NCBI RefSeq assembly: GCF_014055025.1
Contig: NZ_CP059571.1
Span: forward strand, 558,001-622,000
Origin: Neisseria bacilliformis
GTDB taxonomy: Bacteria; Pseudomonadota; Gammaproteobacteria; Burkholderiales; Neisseriaceae
Length of the DNA: 64,000 nucleotides
Reading direction: 5' to 3'
The notes beneath the pieces are model-generated. The model had not been told where the DNA came from. It saw only the letters and a list, made by a program, of their open reading frames with translations, and ran no database searches. Position numbers and translations under genes: made by a program. Below are positions 37,165 through 46,777 of this stretch, in pieces (within the stretch, counting starts at the first letter, position 1; each line of letters starts with the position of its first letter).

Positions 37165-38619
37165 TCAGACGGCCTCTGAGGCCGTCTGAAAAGATGTGTC
37201 GGCGGGCAGTTCGCCGTTTAGGAGTTTGGGCAGGAGGGTGTCTCGGACATTTTGTAACCTTACGCTTTGTTTAATATTTTCGTTTATTTTGGCAAATATC
37301 GATTCAGAAATTTCAGCAAACTTTTTCAACAAAAATTCGTTGGGAACAGCAATTTCAAAACTAGGGACGGCATCTTTACCAAGATGAAGAACAGTTGTTC
37401 CAGTGCAAAAAGACTGGGTATGAGCCTGAAAAGCAACAGTCATTGCCATGCAGTAAAGGAAATATTTGTAAACGCTGTTATTTGGCCTGACTACACCAAC
37501 ATCCAAAGAAATAATCAAATGTTCATAGCGGTTATCCGACATAACCATTGCAGGTTTTCCAATAACATCTGCTGCCTGTGTTACGTCGGTATAAGCAATA
37601 ATTAAATCACCCGCAAAAACTTCCTGCTCTGGTTTATAAGTTCCTGTGTATTCTTTCAATCCATCCAAACGGTAACCGCCGCCACGATTAAAGGATTTAA
37701 GCGTTACCAAAGCTGTTTTTGAGGATTCTAATTCACTGCTTTTATAGGATTTTCCTTTGATGACTTTGGCAATATCGCCCACTTTTTTCACCTCCCACCC
37801 CGCCGGCACTTCGCCGTAGCTGTCTATGGAAACGAGGGCGGAGGGGAAGGCGGCGGCCAGGGTGGCGAGTTGTTGGTGGCGGGCGGGGTTTTGTCGGGCA
37901 AGGGCGGCAAGGGCGGCGGGGGGGTGGCCGCTGAGGGCGGACATGGCGGCGGTTTCGGCTTCTTCTTGGCTGCCGCCCGCCGCCAGCACGGCGGCTTTGG
38001 CGCGTGTCGGCTCGAAATCGACAAACCAGCTTTTGTAGAGGGCTTGGGCTGTTTGTTCGAGAGTTTGGTTGGTTTGGGTGTTGAGGTGGATTTTCTTGTG
38101 GATAGCTCGCGTAACATCTACGATTACATCTAAATAGTTCTCTGGCGGTAATGCAATAACCGCATCCTCAATTTCAATAGGATTAAAAGCAGGATATGCA
38201 GCACCATCCGCAACAGCTACTAAATGCGCCGTGAATATATCTGAGGTTATTAGAGCATATAAATACCAAGCCAGTTTTTCACTATCTGCACTAATGACAC
38301 AAAATCCTGTTGATGCAATCAGGTTAGAACCTGCTTCTTCAATGAAAGCAAACTGTTTGAGGTTTGGACGAACCGTTGAAATAATTATGTCATTATTAGT
38401 CAGGGTGCGTTTGGCTCTTGATGGTGCATCCTCTATTTTTATCAGTGTAGGTTCTTCAAATTTACCCGTGGAAGTTGAAGAAATATCTATGTACCTGATG
38501 TCAGTCAGGGCAGATTTTTTTGTAAGCGTTTTACCATTAATTTTGGCAATATCGCCTAACCTTATAAATTGCCATCCGCTGGGTAATTTAAATCCTGTAT
38601 TCCTAATATCAAAAGCCAT
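37165..38619 (-). CDS. hsdS: Type I restriction-modification specificity subunit
   Basis: A 484-residue HsdS with two target-recognition domains. The first runs from about residue 14 (LPSGWQFIRLGDIAKINGK) to 160, the second from about 270 (VPAGWEVKKVGDIAKVIKGK) to 420. They are joined by conserved helices (NLDVIVDVTRAIHKKIHLNT type) and the RAKAAVLAAG segment. The recognition domains are much richer in A and T than the joining parts, the usual sign of exchange. The gene overlaps the end of hsdM by 11 bp. The last residues (DTSFQTASEAV) are read from a DUS pair after the expected end LLPKLLNGELP. Confidence 0.93.
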   Translation of the reverse strand: MAFDIRNTGFKLPSGWQFIRLGDIAKINGKTLTKKSALTDIRYIDISSTSTGKFEEPTLIKIEDAPSRAKRTLTNNDIIISTVRPNLKQFAFIEEAGSNLIASTGFCVISADSEKLAWYLYALITSDIFTAHLVAVADGAAYPAFNPIEIEDAVIALPPENYLDVIVDVTRAIHKKIHLNTQTNQTLEQTAQALYKSWFVDFEPTRAKAAVLAAGGSQEEAETAAMSALSGHPPAALAALARQNPARHQQLATLAAAFPSALVSIDSYGEVPAGWEVKKVGDIAKVIKGKSYKSSELESSKTALVTLKSFNRGGGYRLDGLKEYTGTYKPEQEVFAGDLIIAYTDVTQAADVIGKPAMVMSDNRYEHLIISLDVGVVRPNNSVYKYFLYCMAMTVAFQAHTQSFCTGTTVLHLGKDAVPSFEIAVPNEFLLKKFAEISESIFAKINENIKQSVRLQNVRDTLLPKLLNGELPADTSFQTASEAV

Positions 38620-40328
38620 AACCCAACTCCTCCAAGTTCTTTTTAATCTGTGCTTCCAGTTCCGCGCCCTGCGCGAATTGTTCGTTGAGCTGTTTGGTCA
38701 GCCGTGCCATTTTTTCGACGAAGGGTTCGCTGTCTGCTTCGGCTTCCACTGTGCCGACGTAGCGGCCGGGCGTTAAAACATAGTCGTTGCGGGCGATTTC
38801 TTCTGTTGTGGCGGCGTGGCAGTAGGCGGGCTGGTTTTGGTAGCGGTCGGCTTTTTGCCAGCGGTGGTAGGTGTCGGCGATGCGTTCGATGTCGGCGGGG
38901 GCGAGGTCGCGTTGGGCGCGGTCTTTCAGGTAGCCCATGTTGCGGGCGTCGATAAAGAGGGTTTGGCCTTTTTGCGGTTTGGCTTTGTGCAGTATCCAGA
39001 TGCAGGCGGGGATTTGGGTGTTGGTGAAGAGCTGGCCGGGCAGGGCAATCATGGCTTCCACTAAATCGGCTTGGATGAGGGCGCGGCGGATGTCGCCTTC
39101 GCCGCTGCTTTGGCTGCTCATGGAGCCGTTGGCGAGCAATAAGGCCATGCGGCCGGCGGGGGCGAGGTGGTGGAGCATGTGTTGCAGCCAGGCGTAGTTG
39201 GCGTTGCCTTCGGGCGGGGTGCCGTATTGCCAGCGGGGGTCGCCGGCGAGTTCTTCGCTCCACCAGTCGGAGGCGTTGAACGGGGGGTTGGCCATGACGA
39301 AGTCCATTTTTTGGTCGAGGTGCTGGGGAGCGGTGAAGGTGTCGGCGTTGCCTTTGCCGAAGTTGTATTCGAGGCCGTGGATGGCCATGTTCATGGCGGC
39401 GAGTTTCCAGGTGGTGCGGTTTTTTTCCTGGCCGTAGATGGAGATGTTGCCGGTATTGCCTTGGTGGGCGCGGATGAAGCGTTCGGTTTGGATGAAGAAG
39501 CCGCCGCTGCCCATGGCGGGGTCGTACACGCGGCCTTGGTAGGGTTCGAGCAGGGCGACGATGAGGGAGACGATGGCTTTGGGGGTGAAGTATTGGCCGC
39601 CGCGTTTGCCTTCGGCCAGGGCGAAGCGGCCGAGGAAGTATTCGTAGACGTGGCCGAGGATGTCTTTGGCGGTGAGTGTGCCGTGGCTTTGGAAGGTGTT
39701 TTGGCTGAAAAGCTGGATGAGGCCGATGAGGGTGTCGCCGCGCACGCCGTAGCCGCTGATGCGTTCGAGCACGCCTTTGAGGCGGGGGTTGTCTTTTTCT
39801 ACGGCGTCGAAGGCGTTGTCGATGAGTGCGGGCACGCTGTTGAAGCGGCCGCCCCAGGGCAGTTCCGCGCCGTTTTCAAGCAGGGCGGCAGCGGCGATTT
39901 CGTGCCAGCGGGCGGGACGGGGCACCCAGAAGACGTTGTCTTGGGTGTAGTAGTCGCGCTCTTCGAGTTCGGCTTCGAGGGCGGCTTGGTAGTCTTCGGG
40001 GCTTTCGTAAAGCGCGGGATCGAGATAGAGGGGGTTTTCGGGGTTTTGCAGGTCGGCAAGGATTTTGCGCTGCTGGGCGGCGAAGGTGTCGGAGATGTAT
40101 TTGAGGAAAATCAGGCCGAGGACGATGTGTTTGTAGTTGGCGGCGTCCAGCTCGGAGCGGAGCTTGTCGGCGGCTTTCCAGAGGGTGTCTTCGAGGCTGT
40201 GGAGGAAGGTTTGCGTTTCAGCGGCTAAATCGGGCTGTTGGCTGTTGGCTGTTGGCTGTTGGCTGTTGGCTGTTGGCTGTTGGCTGTTGGCTGTTGGCTG
40301 TTGGCTGTTGGCTGTTGGCTGTTGGCAT
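38609..40328 (-). CDS. hsdM: Type I methyltransferase subunit, phase-variable and out of frame as sequenced
   Basis: The gene encodes an N6-adenine methyltransferase: N-terminal HsdM helices (LEDTLWKAADKLRSELDA, IFLKYISDTF), motif I DPAMGSGGFFIQ and catalytic NPPFNASDWW. The frame is open from within the repeat run but has no ATG, GTG or TTG upstream of GTG 39925, which would remove the helical N-terminal domain. The only start with a ribosome site (AAAAAGGA) is ATG 40328, at the edge of 13 copies of a 7-bp repeat. With 13 copies that ATG is in another frame and stops at TGA 40218-40220 after 36 codons. With 12 or 15 copies it joins the HsdM frame to give 570 or 577 residues with a PTANSQQ-repeat head. 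The stored sequence is thus the OFF state. Confidence 0.88.
40234..40324. repeat. Heptanucleotide tandem repeat, 13 x GCTGTTG
   Basis: Thirteen perfect copies of GCTGTTG (CAACAGC on the coding strand) fill 91 bp immediately after the hsdM start codon. Seven is not a multiple of three, so gain or loss of one unit shifts the frame. Runs of this kind change length by slipped-strand mispairing in Neisseria and Haemophilus. Confidence 0.97.
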
Positions 40329-40465
40329 TATACTACAAATCCTTTTTATTTCAAATAGTTAAATAAGAAAATAAAGGCATAGGGTTGGGATTGGCGGCGA
40401 TTTTAGCAGACGAACGGCGGACGGGGTTTTGTTTTACAATCGCGCTTTTTGCCGGGGATGCCGCC

Positions 40466-41209
40466 ATGTCTGTTCCTTTTCTGCCGCCGCACGACTACCG
40501 TTTTCCCGACCCTGTTTTCGCGCCGCGCGAAACGGACGTGCTGGTGGGGGTGAGCGGGGATTTGGATGCGGGGCGGCTGCTGGCGGCCTACCGCGCGGGG
40601 GTATTTCCGTGGTTTGCCGAGGGCGGGTTGTTTTACTGGTTTGCGGTGTCGCCCAGGGCGGTGCTGCTGCCGCAGAATCTGCATGTGGGGCGGTCGCTGG
40701 CCAAGACGCTGCGCAATCGGGCGTACCGGGTTACGGCGAACCGCTGTTTTGCGCGGGTTATCGCCGCCTGCGCGGGCAAGGCGCGGCCGGGGCAGGAGGG
40801 GACGTGGATTGCGCCGGAATTTCAGACGGCCTATGCTCGGCTGCACGCGCTGGGGCATGCGCATTCGTTTGAGTGCTGGCTGCCCGATGCGGGCGGGCGT
40901 TTGCGGCTGGCGGGCGGCTTTTACGGGGTGCAGATCGGGCGGGTGTTTTACGGGGAGTCGATGTTTGCCGACGCGCCGGACGCGTCGAAAATTGCGTTTG
41001 CCTGCGCCGTGCCGTATCTGGCGGGCTGCGGCGTCGCGCTGATCGACTGCCAGCAGGACACGGAACATTTGCGCCGCTTCGGTTCGCACACGGTGGGCTT
41101 CGCGGATTTTCAGACGGCCTTGCGGGATTTGAACGAAGAGCCGCTCTGGCGGGAAATCGGAAGGATGGTGGCGGATACGGGGTGCGCGGGGATGGTTGAG
41201 GCCGTCTGA
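40466..41209 (+). CDS. aat: Leucyl/phenylalanyl-tRNA-protein transferase
   Basis: A 247-residue enzyme that adds Leu or Phe to proteins with N-terminal Arg or Lys, marking them for ClpAP. The FPWF segment ([10 protein letters not shown]), [19 protein letters not shown] and [18 protein letters not shown] with DASKIAF are family hallmarks. The start [10 protein letters not shown] is chosen because the longer frame overlaps the hsdM promoter side. The stop is part of a DUS (VEAV tail). Two other DUS inside encode EFQTA and DFQTA. Confidence 0.95.
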   Translation: MSVPFLPPHDYRFPDPVFAPRETDVLVGVSGDLDAGRLLAAYRAGVFPWFAEGGLFYWFAVSPRAVLLPQNLHVGRSLAKTLRNRAYRVTANRCFARVIAACAGKARPGQEGTWIAPEFQTAYARLHALGHAHSFECWLPDAGGRLRLAGGFYGVQIGRVFYGESMFADAPDASKIAFACAVPYLAGCGVALIDCQQDTEHLRRFGSHTVGFADFQTALRDLNEEPLWREIGRMVADTGCAGMVEAV

Positions 41210-41273
41210 AAACGGGTTTCGGCCGTTTGGGCGGGAAGGGAAGATGAGGCCGTCTGAAAAGCCCGAATTCCCA

Positions 41274-41346
41274 GTAGGTCGGGCATTTATGCCCGACGTT
41301 TTTGAATTGGCCGGTATTGTTCGGTCGGGCATGAATGCCCGACCTG
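41274..41346. repeat. GTAG palindrome pair
   Basis: GTAGGTCGGGCAT... (41274-41297) and an oppositely oriented copy ending at 41346 enclose 35 bp. The second copy has lost its terminal GTAG (reads CCTG instead). Confidence 0.7.
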
Positions 41347-41373
41347 CAAACTTTCAGACGGCCTTTTTGGTGT

Positions 41374-41655
41374 TCAGACGAAGGCGGCGATGACGCCGTA
41401 GATGCAGAAGAAGACGATGGCGGCGGCGGCTTTTTCAAAGGGGCGGCGGGGGAGGAGGGCGGAGGCGGCGATGCCGGATGCCCAGGCGGCGAGGATGGCG
41501 TACATGCGGCGGTAGAGCCAGATTTCGGCGGCGGCGTGGTTGCCGGTCATGGTTTTGAAGTCGGCCAGGGCGAGGGCGCGGCTGCTGCACCAGGCGGCGT
41601 AGGCGGTGAGGAGCAGGGCGGCGGTGTAGAGGAGGGCGGGGAGGAGGCGTTTCAT
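41374..41655 (-). CDS. Small inner-membrane protein
   Basis: A 93-residue protein with three hydrophobic helices (about residues 4-24, 46-65 and 72-92) and a short positively charged segment RRRPF-like between the last two. It resembles small conserved membrane proteins often seen next to hemH in Neisseria, but I do not recognise a named family. It is the last gene of the leftward hemH group. Confidence 0.55.
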   Translation of the reverse strand: MKRLLPALLYTAALLLTAYAAWCSSRALALADFKTMTGNHAAAEIWLYRRMYAILAAWASGIAASALLPRRPFEKAAAAIVFFCIYGVIAAFV

Positions 41656-41759
41656 GGGGTGTTTGTGCTTTTGAGGCCGTCCCCGCCTGCGCGGGGATGA
41701 CGTTTCTGAAAACGGGTTTTGGCTGCGCAGAAGCTGCGCTTTCAGACGGCCTTTCGGGT

Positions 41760-42776
41760 TTACAGCCAGCCGGCGGTTTCGTGGCAGACGATGTCGGCGA
41801 GGGTGTCGATCCAGAGGGGGTTGTCGTTGAGGCAGGGGATGTAGCGGTAGGTTTTGCCGCCGGCCTGGTGGAAGGTTTCGCGGCCGTCGAGGGCGATTTC
41901 TTCGAGGGTTTCGAGGCAGTCGGAGACGAAGGCGGGGCAGATGACGTCGAGTTCGTCGGTGCCGTTTTTGGGCAGGCTTTTGAGGAGGTCTTCGGTGGCG
42001 GGTTCGAGCCATTTGCCGCCGCCGAAGCGGCTTTGGAAGGCGGCGGTGTATTGGTCTTCGCGCAGGCTGAGGGCGGCGGCGAGCAGGCGGGCGGTTTCGC
42101 GGCATTCTTGGGGGTAGGGGTCGCCGGCGTCGGCGTGGAATTGGGGGATGCCGTGGAAGCTCATGAGCAGGTGTTTGCCTTTGCCGTGCTGCTGCCAGTA
42201 GGCGGACACTTGGGCGCGCAGGGCTTCGATGTAGCCGGGGTGGTTGTGGAAGCTGCGGACGGTGCGTATTGCGGGCTGGCTGCGGGTGTGGAGCAGGGCG
42301 CGCCAGAGGGTGTCGAGTGCCGCGCCGCTGCTGGATGCGGCGTATTGGGGGAAGAGGGGGATGGCGAGGATTTTGTCCGCGCCTTGGGCTTTGAGTTCGG
42401 CGAGGGTGTAGGCGATGTCGGGCAGGCCGTAGGTCATGGCGCAGCGCACGAGGGCGGTGTCGGGCAGGCGTTCGGCGAGGGCTTTGGCCTGGCGTTGGCT
42501 GTATATGAGCAGGGGGGAGCCTTCTTTGAACCAGATTTTTTTGTAGTGCGCCGCGCTTTTTTTGGCGCGCAGGGGGAGGATGAGGCCGCGCAGAAGGGGC
42601 TGCCAGAGGATTTCGGGCAATTCGATGACGCGGGGGTCGGAGAGGAATTGGCGCAGGTAGGGGCGGACGGCTTGGGCGGTGGGGGCGGCGGGGGTGCCGA
42701 GGTTGAGGAGGAGGATGCCGGTTTTGCGGGGGGCGGCGGCGGGGAGGGCGGGTTCGGCCTGATAGCGTTTTTTCAC
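41760..42776 (-). CDS. hemH: Ferrochelatase
   Basis: The 338-residue enzyme inserts ferrous iron into protoporphyrin IX. GILLLNLGTPAAPTAQAVRPYLRQFLSDPRVIELP opens the protein, followed by KIWFKEGSPLLIYSQRQ, the catalytic histidine segment LLMSFHGIPQ, SRFGGGKWLEPATEDLL and CPAFVSDCLETLEEIALDGRE with the essential glutamate. No iron-sulphur C terminus is present, as in most proteobacteria. Confidence 0.96.
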   Translation of the reverse strand: MKKRYQAEPALPAAAPRKTGILLLNLGTPAAPTAQAVRPYLRQFLSDPRVIELPEILWQPLLRGLILPLRAKKSAAHYKKIWFKEGSPLLIYSQRQAKALAERLPDTALVRCAMTYGLPDIAYTLAELKAQGADKILAIPLFPQYAASSSGAALDTLWRALLHTRSQPAIRTVRSFHNHPGYIEALRAQVSAYWQQHGKGKHLLMSFHGIPQFHADAGDPYPQECRETARLLAAALSLREDQYTAAFQSRFGGGKWLEPATEDLLKSLPKNGTDELDVICPAFVSDCLETLEEIALDGRETFHQAGGKTYRYIPCLNDNPLWIDTLADIVCHETAGWL

Positions 42777-42828
42777 GGGTTTTCCTTTTCGCTGTGTTGC
42801 TGCGGCGGGTCTGTTTCAGACGGCCTGT

Positions 42829-43053
42829 TTATTGGGAGGCGGTTTGCTCGGAGGCGGTATCTTCTGCGTCGGAGGCGGCGGAGGCGGTTTCGTCGGGGGC
42901 GTCGGCGGGGGCGGTGTAGTCTTTGTCGGGGTCTTTGAGGGGGGTGGCGGCTTCCTGGTCGCGGATTTCGGACGCGCCCGGTTCGTTGTCGGCGGGGGCT
43001 GCGCCGCAGGCGGCAAGGAGGAGGGCGAGGAGGACGGCGGGGCGTTTGGGCAT
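42829..43053 (-). CDS. Small acidic lipoprotein
   Basis: A 74-residue lipoprotein: MPKRPAVLLALLLAACG has an LAAC lipobox, and the remaining 57 residues are acidic and rich in Ala, Asp, Glu, Ser and Thr with no fold predicted by eye. The low-complexity tail could be an attachment site for O-linked glycan, as is known for Neisseria lipoproteins, but that is a guess. It sits 52 bp from hemH. Confidence 0.6.
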   Translation of the reverse strand: MPKRPAVLLALLLAACGAAPADNEPGASEIRDQEAATPLKDPDKDYTAPADAPDETASAASDAEDTASEQTASQ

Positions 43054-43121
43054 GGTGTCGGGTTTGGTGAACGGGTTTGCGGTTTTTTCAGACGACCTGT
43101 GAGGCCGTCTGAAAAAGGGGG

Positions 43122-43529
43122 CTATTTCTGCGCGGCGGTTTGCAGCAGCCATTGTTGGGTTTGTTTGATTTTTTGTTTGGCTTCGGGGGTGCAGCCTTCG
43201 GCGGTAAACAGTTTTTCTTGTTGGGCGCGGCCTTTGGCGTAGGCGGCGGCTGCGGTTTCGGCGATTTTTTGGTCGCTGAGTTTGAGGCCGGCGGCGGCGG
43301 CGGACTGTTTGAGGCCGCGCAAAAGGGCGGTGTGCAGTTTGCCGCCGGGGGCGTAGAAGGGGTCGTCTTTTTTCGAGATACCGCAGGCTTGGGCTTCTTT
43401 GTGCAGGCTGCCGGCGAGTTGAGCGAGGTCGGTAAGGTCGACGAAACGGGCGCGCGCGGCGGCGGGGTCGGGTGCGGCTTGGGCGGTGAGGGCGGCGGTC
43501 AGCAGGAGGGCGGGGAGGGCTTTTTTCAT
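43122..43529 (-). CDS. Hypothetical exported protein
   Basis: A 135-residue protein with signal peptide MKKALPALLLTAALTAQAAP and a helical, alanine-rich mature part containing two cysteines (AQACGISKKDD and TAEGCTPEAK). No family recognised. It is co-oriented with a membrane protein gene 22 bp upstream and the acidic lipoprotein downstream. Confidence 0.6.
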   Translation of the reverse strand: MKKALPALLLTAALTAQAAPDPAAARARFVDLTDLAQLAGSLHKEAQACGISKKDDPFYAPGGKLHTALLRGLKQSAAAAGLKLSDQKIAETAAAAYAKGRAQQEKLFTAEGCTPEAKQKIKQTQQWLLQTAAQK

Positions 43530-43551
43530 GGGCGGTTTCCTTTGTTTGCGC

Positions 43552-44058
43552 TTAGTCGGTTACGGGTTCGCCGTTGTCGCACAGCCAGCGGCGGCGGTCG
43601 AAATCGTAGCTGTAATACTCGAAGGGCAGCAGGGGGTCTTTGTAAAGGAGGCTGTGTTTTTTGAGGTCTTTCCAGTAGTTGTAGCGGACTTCAAAGCTGT
43701 CGGCAATATGCAGGCCGGCGGCTTCGAGGGTGTCGGGCAGGCGGCCGTTGGCGGTTCGGTAGTGTTCGACGGCGGCGGCGATGGCGGCCATGTCGCTGCG
43801 GGCGGCGCGGACGTAATAAATGTTGGTGCCGATCATAAACGCGGCGGCGGCCGACCAAATGAGGATGCGGAAGTTTTCCAGCCGCCGTGTCTGCGGGTGT
43901 TTGCGCGCTTTCCACCATGCGGCGGCGCGGACGACGGCGAGCAGCGGCAGGAAGAGGAAGAGCATGAAGCCGAACATTTTCTGGTTGAAGAAGAGGACGG
44001 CAAGGGCGGCGCAAACCAGTGTGGCGAGGTGCGGGGCGCAGGCTTTGGGGGGGTTCAT
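43552..44058 (-). CDS. Hypothetical membrane protein with a pseudopilin-like C-terminal segment
   Basis: A 168-residue protein with two or three membrane helices (about residues 10-45 and 63-82). The periplasmic part contains MAAIAAAVEHYRTANGRLPD, a pattern seen after the membrane helix in type II pseudopilins (GspG-like), followed by EVRYNYWKDL and a late acidic WLCDNGEPVTD. There is no prepilin cleavage motif at the N terminus, so it is not a standard pseudopilin. Function unknown. Confidence 0.55.
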   Translation of the reverse strand: MNPPKACAPHLATLVCAALAVLFFNQKMFGFMLFLFLPLLAVVRAAAWWKARKHPQTRRLENFRILIWSAAAAFMIGTNIYYVRAARSDMAAIAAAVEHYRTANGRLPDTLEAAGLHIADSFEVRYNYWKDLKKHSLLYKDPLLPFEYYSYDFDRRRWLCDNGEPVTD

Positions 44059-44200
44059 ATTGTGTTGTTTTCCGTAATGCGGTTTTTTCAGACGGCCTCT
44101 GTGCGGGGTGAGGCCGTCTGAAAAGGTTGGAACGCGTGCGTGGCTTGCGCCACACACCCTACCTTAGGCCAGAGGCCGTCTGAAAAGCCTGCACGCGGGT

Positions 44201-46624
44201 TTACAAATCATCTTTCCTCGCCAGCACTTTGCGCGCGCCGCCGACGTCGGCGGGGGAGACGACGCCGGCTTCTTCCAGCGCGTCCATCATGTTGGCGGCG
44301 CGGTTGTAGCCGATTTTGAGGTGGCGTTGCAGCGAGGAGATGGAGGTTTTGCGCGTTTCGATGACGAAGGCCACGGCGCGGTCGAACAGGTCGTCCGCGC
44401 CCATGTTGGGGTTGACGGCGTTGGCGGTTTCCATCGCGGCTTCGCCCGAAAGTAGGCCGTCCACGTAGTCGGCGGGTGCCTGGCGTTTGATGTGGGAGAC
44501 GACTTCGTGCACTTCGTGGTCGGAAACAAACGCGCCCTGCAAGCGGGTGGGCTCGGCGTTGCCCGGCTGCAAAAACAAGAGGTCGCCGTATTTGAGCAGG
44601 TCTTCCGCGCCCATTTGGTCGAGGATGGTGCGGCTGTCGATTTTGCTCTGCACGGTGAAGGCCATGCGGGTGGGGATGTTGGCTTTGATCAGGCCGGTGA
44701 TCACGTCCACGCTGGGGCGTTGGGTGGCGATGATGAGGTGGATGCCGGCGGCGCGGGCCTTTTGCGCGAGGCGGGCGATTTGCTGCTCCACGGCTTTGCG
44801 CTCGGTCATCATCAGGTCGGCCAGCTCGTCGATGACGACAACGATGAGCGGCAGTTTTTCCAACGGCTCGGGTTCGTCGGGGTTGAGGCTGAACGGGTTG
44901 GGGATTTTTTTCTCCGCGCTTGCCGCTTCGGCGATTTTTTCGTTGTAACCCGCGAGGTTGCGCACGCCCAGATGCGAGAGCAGGCGGTAGCGTTTTTCCA
45001 TTTCGGCCACGCACCAGTTCAGCGCCTGCCCCGCTTCGCGCATGTCGGTAACCACGGGGCACAGCAGGTGCGGGATGCCGTCGTACACGGAAAGCTCGAG
45101 CATTTTCGGGTCGATCATGATGAAGCGCACTTCGTCGGGCTTGGCCTTGAACAGCATGGACATAATCATGCCGTTCACGCCCACTGATTTGCCCGAGCCG
45201 GTCATGCCCGCCACCAGAAGGTGCGGCATTTTGGCCAAGTCGCCCACCACCGGCACGCCGGCGATGTCCTTGCCCAGCGCGACGGTAAGCAGCGATTTGG
45301 CTTCGGCGAACACCGGCGAGGCGAGGATTTCGCGCAGGGTAACTTCCTGACGGCGGTCGTTGGGCAGCTCGATGCCCATGGTGTTGCGTCCGGCGATGGT
45401 TTCGACGATGCGCACCGACTGCAAGGACATCGAACGCGCCAAGTCTTTGGAAAGGCTGACAATCTGGCTGCCCTTCACTCCCTGCGCCGGTTCGATCTCG
45501 TAGCGGGTGATGACCGGGCCGGAGGTGGCCGACACCACCTGCACGTCGATGCCGAATTCCGCCAGCTTGCCTTCGATGCGCTCGGCAGTCTGTTCCAGCT
45601 TGTCGGGGTCGATGGGCAGGGCTTCGCTTTTGGGCGCGGCCAGAAGGCCGAGGGCGGGTTTGACGTATTCGCCGGACGGCGGCGGCACGGCTTCGCCTTC
45701 GCGGTCGAACAAGGCCGTCTGCACCGGCACCGGCGGGGTTACTTCAAGACGCGCGGCCTTGCGGTTGCTGCTGGCGGCGGCGGGGCGCGCCACCGGCTCG
45801 GCGGTAATGGTTTCCGCCTCCTTCACCATGCGGCGCGTGGTTTTCGCGTCGGGCATGTCCTGCCCCTTGATGTAGGCTGAACGGCGGCGCGTGGCCTTTT
45901 CCCACAGCCACTCGATGCGCGCGCCCAGGTTTTCCAGCATGTCCAGCCACGACACTTGCGCAACGAAAGAAAAGGCCAGCAAAACCAGCACCAGCGTAAT
46001 CACAAAACTGCCGCTGCTGCCGAATAATTTGGCCGAAAGCCCGCCGAGCAGAAAGCCCGCCAGCCCGCCCGCGCCTACCGGCAGCGCGTCGCCCAGCTGC
46101 TGCTGCCACAGCGCGTATTCCAACACCGGACTGCACAGCAGCAGTCCCGCCAGCCCCGCCGAGGCCAGTTTCAGGCTGTACGGCCGCGCGTCGGGCGAGC
46201 GCGTCGGGCGGAAGTTTTTCCACAGCCACACCACCGCCGCCGCCACCAGCCACCACGAGGAAATGCCGAAAAGATAGTAGGACACGTCGGCGAAATACGC
46301 GCCGAACAGCCCGCCCAGATTGCGCGTTTCGCCGTCGGAGAGCACGCTGCGCGACCAGGCCGGATCGCCCATCTGGAAGCTGCCCAGCGCGACGGCGGCG
46401 TAAACGGTGAGCGTGAGGGCGAACAGCCACAGCGTGTCGCGCACGAGGTTGGACAAATGCTCCGCCCGCCGCCGCGCCGCCTCGTTGCCGGCCACGCTGC
46501 CGGGTTTGGGCGTGGTTTTGCTTTCGATTTTTTTAACGGACGCGCTGCGCCGGCGCGTGCCGGAGCCGGTGCGGCTTTCGGCGGCTTTGCGCGGTTTTTT
46601 CGGGGTTTCGGGTTTGCTGCTCAT
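44201..46624 (-). CDS. ftsK: FtsK/SpoIIIE-family DNA translocase
   Basis: The 807-residue protein has a basic N-terminal tail, four membrane helices (about residues 65-215), a short proline/alanine linker, the motor domain (about 330-740) with Walker [14 protein letters not shown] and Walker [24 protein letters not shown], and a C-terminal winged-helix gamma domain ([28 protein letters not shown]) that reads KOPS. It pumps chromosome ends through the septum and activates XerCD at dif. The linker is short compared with the E. coli protein. Neisseria carry more than one FtsK-type protein, so which copy this is cannot be said. Confidence 0.95.
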   Translation of the reverse strand: MSSKPETPKKPRKAAESRTGSGTRRRSASVKKIESKTTPKPGSVAGNEAARRRAEHLSNLVRDTLWLFALTLTVYAAVALGSFQMGDPAWSRSVLSDGETRNLGGLFGAYFADVSYYLFGISSWWLVAAAVVWLWKNFRPTRSPDARPYSLKLASAGLAGLLLCSPVLEYALWQQQLGDALPVGAGGLAGFLLGGLSAKLFGSSGSFVITLVLVLLAFSFVAQVSWLDMLENLGARIEWLWEKATRRRSAYIKGQDMPDAKTTRRMVKEAETITAEPVARPAAASSNRKAARLEVTPPVPVQTALFDREGEAVPPPSGEYVKPALGLLAAPKSEALPIDPDKLEQTAERIEGKLAEFGIDVQVVSATSGPVITRYEIEPAQGVKGSQIVSLSKDLARSMSLQSVRIVETIAGRNTMGIELPNDRRQEVTLREILASPVFAEAKSLLTVALGKDIAGVPVVGDLAKMPHLLVAGMTGSGKSVGVNGMIMSMLFKAKPDEVRFIMIDPKMLELSVYDGIPHLLCPVVTDMREAGQALNWCVAEMEKRYRLLSHLGVRNLAGYNEKIAEAASAEKKIPNPFSLNPDEPEPLEKLPLIVVVIDELADLMMTERKAVEQQIARLAQKARAAGIHLIIATQRPSVDVITGLIKANIPTRMAFTVQSKIDSRTILDQMGAEDLLKYGDLLFLQPGNAEPTRLQGAFVSDHEVHEVVSHIKRQAPADYVDGLLSGEAAMETANAVNPNMGADDLFDRAVAFVIETRKTSISSLQRHLKIGYNRAANMMDALEEAGVVSPADVGGARKVLARKDDL

Positions 46625-46777
46625 AAAGGACGGGAAGGATATTGAGGCCGTCTGAAAAGCACAGGCGGCGTGGAAAACGCGGAATTATAGAGCATTTTCG
46701 CCGCAGGCGTGGTTGGAGGCCGTCTGAAAGCGCGGCTTCGGCGCAGCCGAAACGGTTTTTCAGACGGCCTCAAAGGT

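Noticed and set aside
40234-40324. The tandem repeat as a CRISPR array
   Set aside because: Units are 7 bp without spacers; it is a simple tandem repeat in the hsdM 5' end.
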